Assembly: GCA_021464245.1 (NCBI GenBank)
Contig: JADCRB010000114.1
Coordinates: forward strand, 3,224,001-3,288,000
DNA from: Carallia brachiata
Lineage: Eukaryota; Streptophyta; Magnoliopsida; Malpighiales; Rhizophoraceae
DNA length: 64,000 bases
Reading direction: 5' to 3'
Below are positions 1 to 9,448 of this stretch, piece by piece. Below the pieces are notes generated by a model. The model was not told where the DNA came from. It did no database searches and saw only the letters and a list, made by a program, of their open reading frames with translations. The stretch's first letter is position 1. Every line of letters begins with the position of its first letter. The translations under genes were made by a program, and so were the position numbers.

Positions 1-49
1 ATCGGCCGCTGTATGTATCAGGCTATGTGAAAGAACAGAAGGTCGACGT

Positions 50-214
50 ATTCTGATCGACGATGGCTCAGCAGTCAATATTATCCCAAAATCCACCATA
101 AAGGAGCTCGGCATCGGCATTGATGAATTATCAGACAGCCGCTTGATGATTCATGGCTTTAATCAAGGAGGACAGAAAGCAATTGGGATGATTCGCTTGG
201 AGCTATATCGGTAA
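50..214 (+). pseudogene. Retrotransposon aspartic protease fragment
   Basis: Translation from base 50 gives the retropepsin active-site region LIDDGSAVNI, followed by sequence typical of the protease C-terminal half, ending in a stop at about 214. The frame enters from upstream with a shift at about base 45, and there is no usable start. In the element it would cleave the Gag-Pol polyprotein. This piece is a decayed fragment. Confidence 0.7.
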
Positions 215-239
215 TCTCACTTCTAGCACTCTATTTCAC

Positions 240-539
240 GTGATTGATGCACGTACCACATATAAGATGTTGCTAGGACGACCGTGGATTCATGGAAATG
301 GAGTTGTGCTCTCAAGCCTGCATCAGTGCTTCAAGTACTACAATGGTGGCGTTCAAAAGGTCAATGCTGACTTAAAGCCGTTCGATGATGCTGAATCACA
401 TTTGGCGGATGCAGTCTTCTACACGACACAGACAATCCGGAGATCATTCCGTCAAAAGCTACTTGGACTGGGGGCATCCACAAAAAGGGAAAAGCTGTCG
501 AAGAACCTGCCAATGCCAACCCCAGGCTCCAACAAATGA
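240..539 (+). pseudogene. Post-protease segment of retrotransposon pol
   Basis: The frame reads ARTTYKMLLGRPWIHGNG near its start, a conserved pattern that follows the protease in Tat-type polyproteins. It runs to a stop at 539, where the expected polyprotein would continue. The apparent ATG is simply the first methionine in the open stretch. This is part of the broken pol gene. Confidence 0.55.
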
Positions 540-1162
540 AAAGCTGCCACAGCCTGCTGAACTTCGTCCGAAGGATGTTGCATCTTCAAGCTCCACTCCA
601 GTCCTACGCTATGTGCCGAAGTCACGACGCTCAGAAGGTCAACCCCCTTTCTCTTATTGTATTGATCTAAACAGGAGCAAGGTCATAGCCAACCCAAAAC
701 AAAGGAGCTGCACAACCTGAAGGAGACTTACACTCTGCCGATACCAAAGATTGAGCCGGTTTTGTCTTCAAAACCATTAAAAGGCTTCGTCAAACCACAC
801 ACGGGGGCAGTCGAAGGCGGCTCACTTCCAGAAAGAAGAACACATGAAGGATTTGATCCTAATGCATACAAGCTTTTGGCAAAGGCGGGCTATGACTTCT
901 CAAACCCGAGCACAATGGGTACGCTGCCGTCCACACATGGCGCCGCTTCTCAAACATCACAGTCCCGACCTGGCTTAGGCTATCAGGAGAAGTCACCTGT
1001 GCGGATCACGCTAAAGAGCCGAAGCCGAGCAGCTGATGCACGTGCCATCACCACCACCACCAAACAAGACAGGCTTATCCAGTCAAACAAAGAAGGTGAA
1101 GTCAGAGGCTCATTTCATGTCACAATAGCGAGGAGGCTGAGTCCGACTCATCAGATGGTGAA
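540..1162 (+). pseudogene. Linker region between protease and reverse transcriptase
   Basis: This stretch belongs to the polyprotein by position. It is rich in Ser, Pro, Lys and Arg, with frames 385-720 and 762-1166 partly open. It contains a GYDFSNPS-like piece at about 883-912, which is usual for the variable linker in Tat elements. I see no catalytic motif. Frameshifts and stops break it. Confidence 0.4.
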
Positions 1163-2166
1163 GTGAAGGAGGCTCCCCCGGAACTTGAAGATGGTGGCCA
1201 AGCAACTGTTGATGAACTCAAGGAGGTCAATCTTGGCTCTCCGGAAGATCCTCGACCTACATTTGTAAGTGCTTTACTTACTGCAGAAGAAGAGCAAGAA
1301 TATGTTCAGGTATTAAGTCAATACAGGGACGTGTTCGCATGGAGTTACAAAGAAATGCCTGGACTTGACCCAAAATTGCGGTGCATCGTCTAGCAGTAAA
1401 GAAGGGTGTCCGTTCTGTCAAGCAGCCACAACGACGGTTCCGCCCGGAACTCATTCCACAAATCGAGGAGGAGGTGAACAAGCTGATCAATGCCGGCTTC
1501 ATCCGAGAGGTCACCTACCCAACGTGGATTGCCAACATTGTCCCAGTAAGAAAGAAGAATGGACAGTTGAGGGTATGTGTTGATTTTCGAGATCTTAACA
1601 AGGCCTGCCCGAAAGATGACTTTCCATTGCCCATAACGGAGATCACAGTCGATGCAACAACGGGTCACGAAGCATTGTCTTTCATGGATGGTTCTTCAGG
1701 CTATAACCAAATCAGAATGGCACCAGAAGACGAGGAGTTGACAGCATTCCGCACCCCAAAAGGTATATACTGCTACAAAGTTATGCCGTTTGGATTGAAA
1801 AATGCTGGCGCCACTTATCAACGTGCTATGCAAAAAATTTTTGATGACATGCTGCACAAGATTGTAGAATGTTATGTTGATGACTTAGTTGTAAAGACTA
1901 AGAAGCGCAAAGACCACCTCGAGGATCTCAAGACTGTTCGAAGTGTTCGAAGACTTCGGAGGCATCAGCTCAAAATGAACCCTCTCAAGTGCGCATTCGG
2001 TGTCACATCAGGAAAGTTTCTTGGGTTCGTGGTGCGCCATCGTGGAATCGAAGTTGATCAGTCAAAGGTTGAGGCAATTCAAAAGATGCCTGAACCTAAA
2101 AACCTGCACGAGCTGCGAAGTCTACAAGGAAAGCTGCCTACATTCGCCGTTTCATCTCCAATTTAG
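1163..2166 (+). pseudogene. Reverse transcriptase domain, frameshifted
   Basis: The N-terminal lead-in DVFAWSYKEMPGLDP is read up to about 1380. A frameshift follows, and the main RT domain is open from 1381 to 2166. Motifs visible in order are the FREL-type entry, VRKKNGQLRVCVDFRDLNK, the SFMDGSSGYNQI aspartate motif, MPFGLKNAGATYQR, and the catalytic YVDD box at 1873-1884. The domain would copy element RNA into DNA. A second frameshift at about 2136 moves the thumb and connection region into another frame, so the copy is broken although the catalytic core is well kept. Confidence 0.88.
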
Positions 2167-2192
2167 CTGGGAGATGTCAACCTTTCCATCGG

Positions 2193-2714
2193 TTGATGAA
2201 GAAGGATGTCAACTTCGAGTGGGACGAAGCTTGCAGCAAAGCCTTTGAGCATAAAGAAGTACCTTTCCAATCCACCGGTCCTAGGTGCTCCAATTCAAGG
2301 AAAGTCGTTGATTCTCTACATTGCAGCGCAGGAAAGATCTTTGGGAGCCTTGCTTGCACAGGAAAACGAGCAGGGAAAGGAAGTTGCCCTGTATACTTGA
2401 GCAGAACACTAAATGGTCCGGAGCTGAGTTATTCGCCCATTGAAAAGACATGTCTAGCACTGTTCTTTGCCATTGACAAGCTGAGGCACTACATGCAAGC
2501 TCACACGGTACGTCTCATTGCCAGAGCTGATCCTGTCAAATATATCTTATCCAGACCAATCTTGTCAGGACGACTTGCCAAGTGGGCAGTAATCCTACAA
2601 AGCTACGACATTGTCTACGTGCCTCAAAAAGCAGTCAAAGGACAAGCTCTAGCAGACTTCCTTGCAGATCACCCTTCCGTCAGATTGGGAGTTCACAGAC
2701 GATCTTCCAGATGA
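2193..2714 (+). pseudogene. First RNase H domain of pol, frameshifted
   Basis: The frame holds the connection to RNase H (KKDVNFEWDEACSKAF), then leaves frame at about 2250. The missing middle is read in a neighbouring frame over 2206-2400 (PPVLGAPIQGKSL... ALLAQENEQGKE). The first frame is re-entered at about 2395 with YLSRTLNGPELSYSPIEK and RHYMQAHTVRL, and ends with KGQALADFLADHP. This is the usual retroelement RNase H that degrades RNA in RNA-DNA hybrids. Compensating indels show decay. Confidence 0.8.
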
Positions 2715-3180
2715 AGAGGTCTTTTACATTGAGACACTACCACCATGGACGATGTTCTTTGATGGTGCAGCAAGACGTGATGGTGCTGGTGCCGGTATAG
2801 TGTTTGTCACTCCTCAACGACAAATACTACCATATGCTATCATTCTCGGTGAGTTATGTTCAAATAATGTTGCTGAATACCAGGCTTTGATCATTGGTCT
2901 TCAAATGGCTGTCGATATGAAGATTCCAACTATAGAAGTCCATGGAGATTCCCAGCTCGTCATCAACCAACTTACAGGATTGTATGACGTGAAGAAAGAG
3001 GACCTTGCGCCTTACCATCAACGTGCTCGACAGCTAATGGATGAATTTGAAAGCATCACCTTGGAGCATGTGCCTCGACGAGAAAACACTCAGGCAGACG
3101 CGTTGGCTAACCTGGCTACTTCTCTTGCAAAGTCAGAAATCCAGGCTACAGTTGTTGCTGTATGTCAGAAATGGATAGTG
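2715..3180 (+). pseudogene. Second, archaeal-type RNase H domain
   Basis: The open frame 2662-4338 begins its conserved part with MFFDGAARRDGAGAG, then NVAEYQALI, VHGDSQLVINQLTG and NTQADALANLA. These supply the acidic residues D, E, D and D of an RNase H1 fold. A second RNase H at this place is the diagnostic feature of Tat-lineage elements. This domain is open without internal stops in the window. Confidence 0.82.
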
Positions 3181-4490
3181 CCACAAAGGATGATGAAGAA
3201 ACTACAGCAGCCAACGCTGTATCTGTACGTCTCGCGGAGGACGAGAGATTGGCGCCAACCAATCATTGACTACCTACAGCACGGGAAGCTGCCTGAAGAT
3301 CGTCGTCATAAGACAGAAATTCAACGACGAGCTCCCCGCTTCATATATCTCAAGGATGCTCTGTATCGAAGGTCTTTTGATGGAGTTCTACTTCGCTGCC
3401 TAGCCAATGAAGAGGCAAAACAGGCTCTCACTGAAGCACATTCTGGTGTTTGTGGCGGACATCAATCGGGCCTAAGTTGCACTTCCAACTCAGAAGGATG
3501 GGATACTACTGGCCAACCATGGTACGTGATTCAATTGAGTTTGCTAAAACTTCAAGCTTGTCAATTTCATGCGAATTACATACATCAACCACCGGAGCCA
3601 CTGCATCCAACTGTCTCATCCTGGCCCTTTGAAGCTTGGGGTCTCGACTTAGTGGGGCCCTTGCCAAAGTCATCCCTGGGTCACCTGTACATCCTCGCAG
3701 CAACCGACTACTTCTCAAAATGGGCTGAAGCCATTCCACTTAGAGAGGTAAAGAAGGAGCATGTTGCCAATTTCATCCGGACTCAGCTGATCTATCGCTA
3801 TGGAGTCCCTCGATTCATCATCACTGATAATGGTAAGCAGTTCTACAACAGCTTAATCGACAAGCTCTGCGAGAAGTTCAAGTTCAAGCAGTACAAGTCA
3901 TCCATGTACAATGCCCCAGCAAATGGCTTGGCCGAAGCATTCAACAAGACCTTATGCAACCTGTTGCGGAAGGTAGTCTCTAAATCCAAAAGAGATTGGC
4001 ATGACAGAATTCCGGAGGCATTATGGGCGTATCGTACAACTTACCGGACTCCAACACAGGCGACGCCATACTCACTTGTCTACGGTGTCGAAGCAATACT
4101 GCCGTTGGAAACACAGATTCCATCCCTGCGCATGGCTGTTCTGGAAGGACTCACACAGGAGGAGAATGCTCGCCTACGTCTGGATGAGTTAGAAGCTCTC
4201 GATGAAAGGAGGCTCGAAGCACAACAGCAACTTGAGTGCTACCAAGCCCGGCTCACCAACACATTCAACCGCAGGGTCCGCCCTCGATCTTTTCAAGTTG
4301 GAGACTTGTTCTTGCAGTGCGACGGCCCATCAACATGAAGCATCGGCCTGGTGACAAGCTTACTTCCAAATGGGACGGGCCATACTTAGTGCAGGAGGCC
4401 TACACTCACAACGCTTACATGCTGTCAGACCAAGAAGGCGTCCGAATCGGCCCAATCAATGGTAAATTTCTGAAACAGTATTATGTGTAA
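3181..4490 (+). pseudogene. Integrase domain (zinc finger, DDE core, GPY/F end), broken
   Basis: The HHCC zinc finger starts near EAHSGVCGGHQSG (about 3435), but a frameshift over about 3470-3550 moves its middle into another frame. The catalytic core follows: WGLDLVGPLP, ITDNGKQF and NGLAEAFNKTL, in keeping with a DD35E triad. The frame is lost again near 4320. The C-terminal module KWDGPYLV is read in the frame that ends with a stop at 4490. Integrase would insert the cDNA copy. At least two frameshifts make this copy non-functional. Confidence 0.85.
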
Positions 4491-4492
4491 AT

Positions 4493-4860
4493 ATGTTGAA
4501 AAAAAAAAATCAAAAAAATAGAAAAAAGAAAAAAAAAAAAATCAAAAAATCAAAAAAAAAAAAAAAAAAAGAGTTCGGAATTTCCGATCTGAAAATCCAA
4601 GCGAAAATCCAAACCCGAAAATCCAAACCAAACACTCAACTCAAAAGCCCAAAACCCAAATCCAGATCCAAAACTCAAACACTCAACCCAAATCTAGATC
4701 CAAAACCCAAACACTCAACCCAAATCCAAGTCCAAAACCCAAATTCAAGTCCAAAACCCAAACACTCGACCCAAATTCAATCCAAAAGTCCGAAAACCAA
4801 AAAATTCCAAGTTCCAAACACAGTCCAGAACCCAAGTTCAAAATCCAAACCAACTCCTGG
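4493..4860 (+). repeat. A-rich and CCAAA-rich low-complexity tract
   Basis: A-runs at 4499-4570 are followed by degenerate tandem copies of a CCCAAATCC / CCAAACACTCAA motif to about 4860. Spacer of this kind is common after pol in Tat-type elements. The open frame across it is a by-product of the skewed composition. Confidence 0.75.
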
Positions 4861-4894
4861 CCCGCATGAGTATAAACTGTGAACGGCCCAAAAA

Positions 4895-4902
4895 TATAAA
4901 AG
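4895..4902 (+). promoter_or_regulatory. TATA box upstream of the homeobox ORF
   Basis: TATAAAAG lies 95 bases before the ATG at 4990, preceded by a GGCCCAAAA stretch. The spacing would allow a transcript start near 4925-4930 and a short leader. Inference from sequence only. Confidence 0.5.
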
Positions 4903-4989
4903 CAACGGAGGGTTTGAGTCTGAAACTCAGCATCAGTCTCAACCGATCTTCACCACACACAAGACCTTTGCTCCTCTGCCGCAAGAAAG

Positions 4990-5601
4990 ATGGAACCAGT
5001 TGCAGAACCTCAAGACAAGGGAGAAGAAAGGTCACCTCGCACAAGGTGGCAACCGACCATGGCACAACTGCAAATTTTGGAGGAAGTCTTCTACAACGAT
5101 GGAGGTATTGTCCCTAACTCTACACAGATTCTCCAACTTGTCTCACGACTTCGCCCGCTAGGGGCAGTCGAAGGAAAAAATGTATATTTTTGGTTCCAGA
5201 ATCGGAGACATAGGGAAACAGTGGCGCTGAGAGATGGTATTTCCAAAGCACAGCCTGTTGTTCCTATAGTAGATCTCACCAGTACAGCTTCACCCTCAAA
5301 TGAAGCCGGCCCAAGTTCTACCACTGCAATGGTCTCTCCACGGTACGTTCATCAAAGCCGTAGCCTATGGGAGCATACATACTGGTCCTGGTGGTTTCAC
5401 GGAGTCAGCCAAGGGTTCATCCCTCCTAGATACTTAAGTCTAGGAGGAATTTTTCTAGCACACAGGAGTCATTCCGGCGAAATTTTGCCTCTCTTTCCAG
5501 AATATTCCGGCAGCATCAACCAGCCGGAAAGCGACGTCAACATCATCGGCCCACCAGACGAGGTCGAGCTTGACTTGGAGTTGCACCTCGGGCCCCGCTA
5601 G
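4990..5601 (+). CDS. WUSCHEL-related homeobox (WOX) protein ORF inside the retrotransposon
   Basis: The 203-codon ORF is intact. Residues about 17-81 form a WOX-type homeodomain: it starts RTRWQPT, includes LRPLGAVEGKNV before helix 3, and has YFWFQNRRHRE in the recognition helix. Residues 165-170 read ILPLFP, close to the WUS-box. Residues 194-200 read LDLELHL, an EAR-type LxLxL repressor motif. This order matches WUS-clade WOX factors, which are nuclear DNA-binding regulators of stem-cell identity. It lacks introns, unlike most WOX genes. A TATA box lies upstream and a 27-base A run lies about 200 bases after the stop, which fits a retroposed copy. It lies in sense orientation between integrase and the 3' LTR. 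Expression and function are unknown. The family call is firm; its origin by capture is inference. Confidence 0.82.
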   Translation: MEPVAEPQDKGEERSPRTRWQPTMAQLQILEEVFYNDGGIVPNSTQILQLVSRLRPLGAVEGKNVYFWFQNRRHRETVALRDGISKAQPVVPIVDLTSTASPSNEAGPSSTTAMVSPRYVHQSRSLWEHTYWSWWFHGVSQGFIPPRYLSLGGIFLAHRSHSGEILPLFPEYSGSINQPESDVNIIGPPDEVELDLELHLGPR

Positions 5602-5625
5602 GACGGCCGACAAGATAAGGTGCAA

Positions 5626-5712
5626 CGACTTCTGCAACGACTTCTGCAGCACGCGGCAACGACTTCCGCAGCACACGGCAACGACTTCTGCCACACGGTA
5701 ACGACTTTCGTG
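5626..5712 (+). repeat. Short tandem repeats of an AACGACTTCTGC-like motif
   Basis: Five variants of an AACGACTT(C/T) motif occur between 5633 and 5709, separated by CAGCACGCGGC-like spacers. They lie directly after the homeobox ORF, in its presumed 3' untranslated part. No function is apparent. Confidence 0.7.
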
Positions 5713-5802
5713 ACACGCGTCAGCCGCTGCCTCTTTTGTCTCTTATGCAGGAAAGGGACGTGGATGGCCCTACCCGATTCTGCATACCTTTTTTGACTTT
5801 TC

Positions 5803-5829
<27 letters not shown>
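5803..5829 (+). repeat. 27-base A run downstream of the homeobox ORF
   Basis: An uninterrupted A run follows the ORF's 3' region by about 200 bases. It could be the remnant poly(A) tail of a retroposed mRNA, or simply one of several A runs in this element. Confidence 0.6.
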
Positions 5830-5833
<4 letters not shown>

Positions 5834-5906
5834 TTATTATTTGTATATATATCCTGCATGCCCGAGTTGTAATATTCACCCCTCAGCTCTTCTTTCTCAA
5901 AAGAAA

Positions 5907-6209
5907 ATGGCTAGTCTCTGCACTTGTCTCAGGAAGTTCTTCGATCAAGAAGTTGGAGGCGCACGAGCTAAGAAAAGAAGGAGTAGTCTTCTTCGAGGGA
6001 TCCCTAAAAGCCCTCGAAACTCAGTCTCCAACGCCATCGGTGTCATGGAGTTCCAACTACTCTCCTTAGTTCACATCTACCACAGAGGGATGAGAAGCTG
6101 CAATTATCCTAATCTTTCTTTGGATGCAGCGACGTACAGGGAAGTTCCAACTACTCTCCTTACGTCGAAGCAGACTTGGAAATCATCACTACAGTCAGTC
6201 TCTCTGTGA
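5907..6209 (+). CDS. Unrecognised 100-residue ORF in the retrotransposon 3' region
   Basis: The ORF begins MASLCTCLRKFFDQEVGG, has a basic patch ARAKKRRSS, and runs to a stop at 6209. I do not recognise the family. The frame is also open upstream to 5736, so the start is uncertain. Two near-identical 20-base segments (6050-6069 and 6144-6163) lie inside it, which suggests local duplication rather than a conserved protein. Doubtful as a gene. Confidence 0.2.
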   Translation: MASLCTCLRKFFDQEVGGARAKKRRSSLLRGIPKSPRNSVSNAIGVMEFQLLSLVHIYHRGMRSCNYPNLSLDAATYREVPTTLLTSKQTWKSSLQSVSL

Positions 6210-6548
6210 GCCGGTCTTGAAGTTCCAAGGTCCTGGGCCTTCCTCTTGGGGAGGTTCAAGTTCTTTGCCTACTGGATCATCCTCACCAGAGCTTTGGAAC
6301 TTCAAAGAACCTTTGCCAGCCATGGAAGCTCAAACGCACCTGGAGCCAAGACTTCAATTTCTATATTGGCTGGGCTGCTAACTTCTTCAAGATCATATCG
6401 GTTTCCTATTGCGATCCAACAACAGCGGAGATGGTCAAAGATAGAAGACTCCAAGATTCAATGTTCATCAGGACTTTCCAAATTTCAAACTGGACTTCAA
6501 GACTCGGTTCGAATTATCTCTGTAAAAAAATCTTTCTTACCGACCCTT

Positions 6549-6560
6549 GAAGTGGGGGCA
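6549..6560 (+). other. Polypurine tract before the 3' LTR
   Basis: GAAGTGGGGGCA sits immediately before the putative LTR start. G-rich purine tracts at this place prime plus-strand DNA synthesis in LTR retrotransposons, and this form resembles that of other plant Ty3/gypsy elements. Confidence 0.7.
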
Positions 6561-6601
6561 TTTGTAAACTAATATAAAAAAAAAAAAAAATATAAGTATA
6601 T

Positions 6602-6678
6602 GGTTGGCAGCCGCCAACCTTGAAGGTTGGCAGCTGCCAACCTAATTAATTAATGCCACCAACCATTTGGTTGGTGGC
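6602..6678 (+). repeat. Three adjacent hairpin-forming palindromes in the LTR U3 region
   Basis: Three inverted repeats follow each other: 6602-6619 (7-bp stem), 6625-6642 (perfect 18-base palindrome, 9-bp stem) and 6655-6678 (10-bp stem, 4-base loop, extendable by one A-T pair). All are built on GGTTGG / CCAACC. They sit 20-100 bases upstream of the LTR TATA box, a position that fits repeated U3 transcription-factor sites. Confidence 0.8.
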
Positions 6679-6698
6679 AGGCAGGCTTAGGGGAGGCC

Positions 6699-6705
6699 TA
6701 TAAAT
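6699..6705 (+). promoter_or_regulatory. LTR TATA box
   Basis: TATAAAT within the context GGCCTATAAATGGCC. It would drive transcription rightward out of the 3' LTR. Confidence 0.6.
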
Positions 6706-7500
6706 GGCCTCCCCAATTAATTGAAGAGCCAGCAAGAAAGAAGAGCGACGCGCAGAAGAAGAAAAAAAAAAAAAAAAGAGAAAAGAAAGAAAAAAAAAAA
6801 AAGAAAAAAAAAAGAGAGATAGTAAAAAAAAAATCGAAATATTACAAATCCGGCTAGGATTAAGTCTCATACGGCCCTCAGCAAAATTCAGGCAACTCAT
6901 CCGAGAACAAGTCCATTCGACCCTCGGTGAAATTAAGTCAGATCAGCTCAAATCGAGTCTCTACGGTTCCTAAACGTAGTCAAAACATCCAAATCAGACA
7001 CAGTTTCAGTCTATCCAGTTCAAGAAAAAGCGGTGGAAATTATTTCTGTCCAGATCAAGCTCGTGCAGCCCTTGACAGAGTCAAAAAAAGGAACAATAAT
7101 CGGAGGATCTACGGAGATCGACCCCACGTAAATTTTCTTTTACTTTACAATTTTTATTTGTAATTTATTTTTGTATTTTCGAGTTTAATTATTTTAGACT
7201 CGAAATTTATGCTTTACACTAACATAGTATCATGATCAGGATGCTGCAATTAATGAAGCATTTTCTACAGTTAGGATCAATTTTCTCAATCAAACCTTCA
7301 TGATTTTCAGATGATTGTCATTGATACATTCTTTCCTCTAGTTTTCTTTTAGGTTGCTTAGCCTACTGAAGAGATTAATATAACTAAAGTCATGTAAGCA
7401 AAGATGTTGCAGCAAAATATCTGAACCATATCATTTGCCTAAATACACAACAATTTTTTTTTTTAATGATTAGTATACATTGGCATGGTACAATGATTTC

Positions 7501-7630
7501 TTGCTTGCTTTTACCCTCAGTGTCAAGCTGATGATTTGTTGCTGTAAGAATATGGATGGCACCACGCCCAGTACTCCACAGCTTGGTACGATGAAATTGT
7601 TAGGGAAATTTCGTCCTACCTGAAGAAGAT
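7501..7630 (+). pseudogene. Translation elongation factor EF-1alpha fragment
   Basis: Bases 7501-7569 read LLAFTLSVKLMICCCKNMDGTTP, divided here as LLAFTLSVKLM and ICCCKNMDGTTP. After loss of one base at about 7570 the frame continues with YSTAWYDEIVREISSYLKKM. This corresponds to the EF-1alpha region HALLAFTLGVK...YSKARYDEIVKEVSSYLKK. Only about 45 codons are present and the frame is broken, so it is a pseudogene scrap. How it arrived is unknown. Confidence 0.72.
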
Positions 7631-7639
7631 GGATCTCCC

Positions 7640-9073
7640 CAACCCCAAGAGCCAAGATCTCCCTCTTGTTGGCCAACATGATCCCACCCACCCATCTAGT
7701 GCCCGACAAAACATTATTCACGCAATCAGACAGTATTAATGTCGATTGACTTCTTGAAGATTGTGATTAAGAAACACTAGTTTTGCGGGTGATATCTTGT
7801 TGGCAATCGGATGACTTCAAGGAATTGTATTTTCGATTAAAAAAATCAAGAGGAGATGATGGTGTTGGTAGCCATCGGCGAGAAAATGGCCTTTTGTGCA
7901 ACTGCGAGAAAGGAGCATTAAAAGTGGGGTTTTGAATTATCTAGACAAGTTGGCTTTTTAAGTTTAAAAAAAAAAAAAAAACCTAGCTAAGACTAAAATG
8001 GGTAAAAGTCAGGATACTCGGTCGATTCATATAGCATTACCCAAATAAAAATAAAGTTTGGTCAAAACAAAAAAAGTAATTCAATTGTTTGATAATTAAA
8101 TTAATAAAAATATAAATATAAATAACTTGTTTAATGTTATTCTACATATTTTTATCTTACACTTCATAATGACAATTATTATAATATCTTTTTTAGACAA
8201 AAAAATTGTTATAATCACAATATTAAATAATTCTTTTTTGGCCTGAAAATTCCTTAGAGGAGATTGTTTGAGTATATTGCATAGTTGGTTGACCTATTAT
8301 ATTTAACTTGTGATTCAACAAAAGTTATCAATTACTCGCATAATTATATTTGTTGAGTCATCAATAAAGATTACCAACTACTCTCATGACTACACATAAG
8401 ACTAAATTGGGCCTTTACATTGAATTTGTAGAGAAGCATATTTTTCAGTGTCCAGTAAAAATCATTAACCAGTTACACAAATACGCAGAGTCACCAACAA
8501 GAATCACCTAACACTTTTATAGAGATAAGTCTTATTTTAGTCTTAACTTTTTTAAAATTTTTTCAATTTAGTGTTATAACTTTTTTTTTATTTTTATTTT
8601 AGTTCTATAATTATGATTCTAATTTTAATTAAGATTTAGGTTAGATAGAATTAAGTTAAAACGTTAAAAATACATATCTGACACAATAAAATACATAAAT
8701 ACAGTTAAAAAAATTGAATTCAACGATTTAAAAAAAAAAAGAAAAATACCTTGTTAAATACGATCTTAAAAAGAAAAATATACTGTTAAGAGGATATTTT
8801 TTTTAATAGTATGTTTTATTTTTTTAGCTGTATTGGTGTATTCTCTTAGGTCAAATTCATCTTCTTTTTTTTTTTTTAATTATGTTTTAAGTCGATTTTG
8901 TCCAAGTTAAGATTTGATTAAAATCAAAACGATAATTATAAGATTGAAGTTAAAAAAACAAAAGGATATAAGATTATATGTACATTTGTCAGAACTACTA
9001 GAGCACAATTGTAATATAATACAATATAATATATATATATAGGATTATTATTAAAAAAAAAGCATTAACCTCA
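7640..9073. other. AT-rich intergenic DNA without a gene
   Basis: I see no coding signal here. A weak foldback is present: arms at about 8570-8640 and 8910-8978 are inverted copies, both containing TATAATTAT followed by a diverged TTTTAAT(T/C)AA stretch. It looks like a decayed MITE. Another A run occurs at 7965-7980. Confidence 0.6.
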
Positions 9074-9394
9074 CATCATATAATAAATTTAGTATATTTT
9101 TCAAAAAATAATAAATTTAACACAATTAAATTATTTTATGACAAATTTAGTACACCATTAATTGATACTAATGAAATCTATTAATATCTACACATAACAC
9201 GTCTACGTATAAATAATCGATTATATAGTGTGTCATGTGTCTTTTTAATTTAAAATTAACAGAACACCCAAAAAAAAAAAAAAAAGGAGTTGGATCCAAG
9301 CAAATGCTCCATCAAGAAGTCTGAATCTACCTACTAGTCAAACCTTTGTCCTTCGTCTCCTCGATCAATCTCCACAAGATTCAACGATAGCTAC

Positions 9395-9428
9395 CTCTCT
9401 CACTCTCACTCTCACTCTCTCTCTCTCT
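9395..9428 (+). repeat. CT-rich microsatellite before a small ORF
   Basis: The tract consists of CTCT and CACTCT repeats and ends about 20 bases before the ATG at 9449. Pyrimidine-rich leaders are common near plant transcription starts. Confidence 0.75.
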
Positions 9429-9448
9429 TACCAAACAAAACTTTACCA

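Larger units (their letters stand above)
1..7218 (+). mobile_element. Tat-lineage Ty3/gypsy LTR retrotransposon, 5' end outside window
   Basis: The order protease, reverse transcriptase, RNase H, a second RNase H, integrase, polypurine tract, LTR can be followed on the + strand. The second, archaeal-type RNase H between the first RNase H and integrase is the known hallmark of the plant Tat lineage (Tat, Retand and Ogre groups). The domains are spread over three frames by small frameshifts, so this copy cannot make a full Pol. The gag region and 5' LTR lie left of the window. Between integrase (ends 4490) and the 3' LTR (from about 6563) are roughly 2 kb of non-pol sequence that include a homeobox ORF. 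The 3' boundary is inferred from a purine tract followed by a TGTAA...TTACA segment. Confidence 0.85.
6563..7218 (+). repeat. Putative 3' LTR
   Basis: The segment starts TGTAA and ends TTACA (perfect 5-base terminal inverted repeats within TG...CA). It follows a polypurine tract directly and contains a TATA box at 6699-6705, as expected for an LTR promoter. Its length is about 656 bp. The matching 5' LTR is outside the window, so the exact borders are unproven. Confidence 0.68.

Noticed and set aside
4493..4882. 129-codon Lys/Pro/Ser-rich ORF
   Set aside because: Follows A runs and CCCAAA repeats with no recognisable domain.
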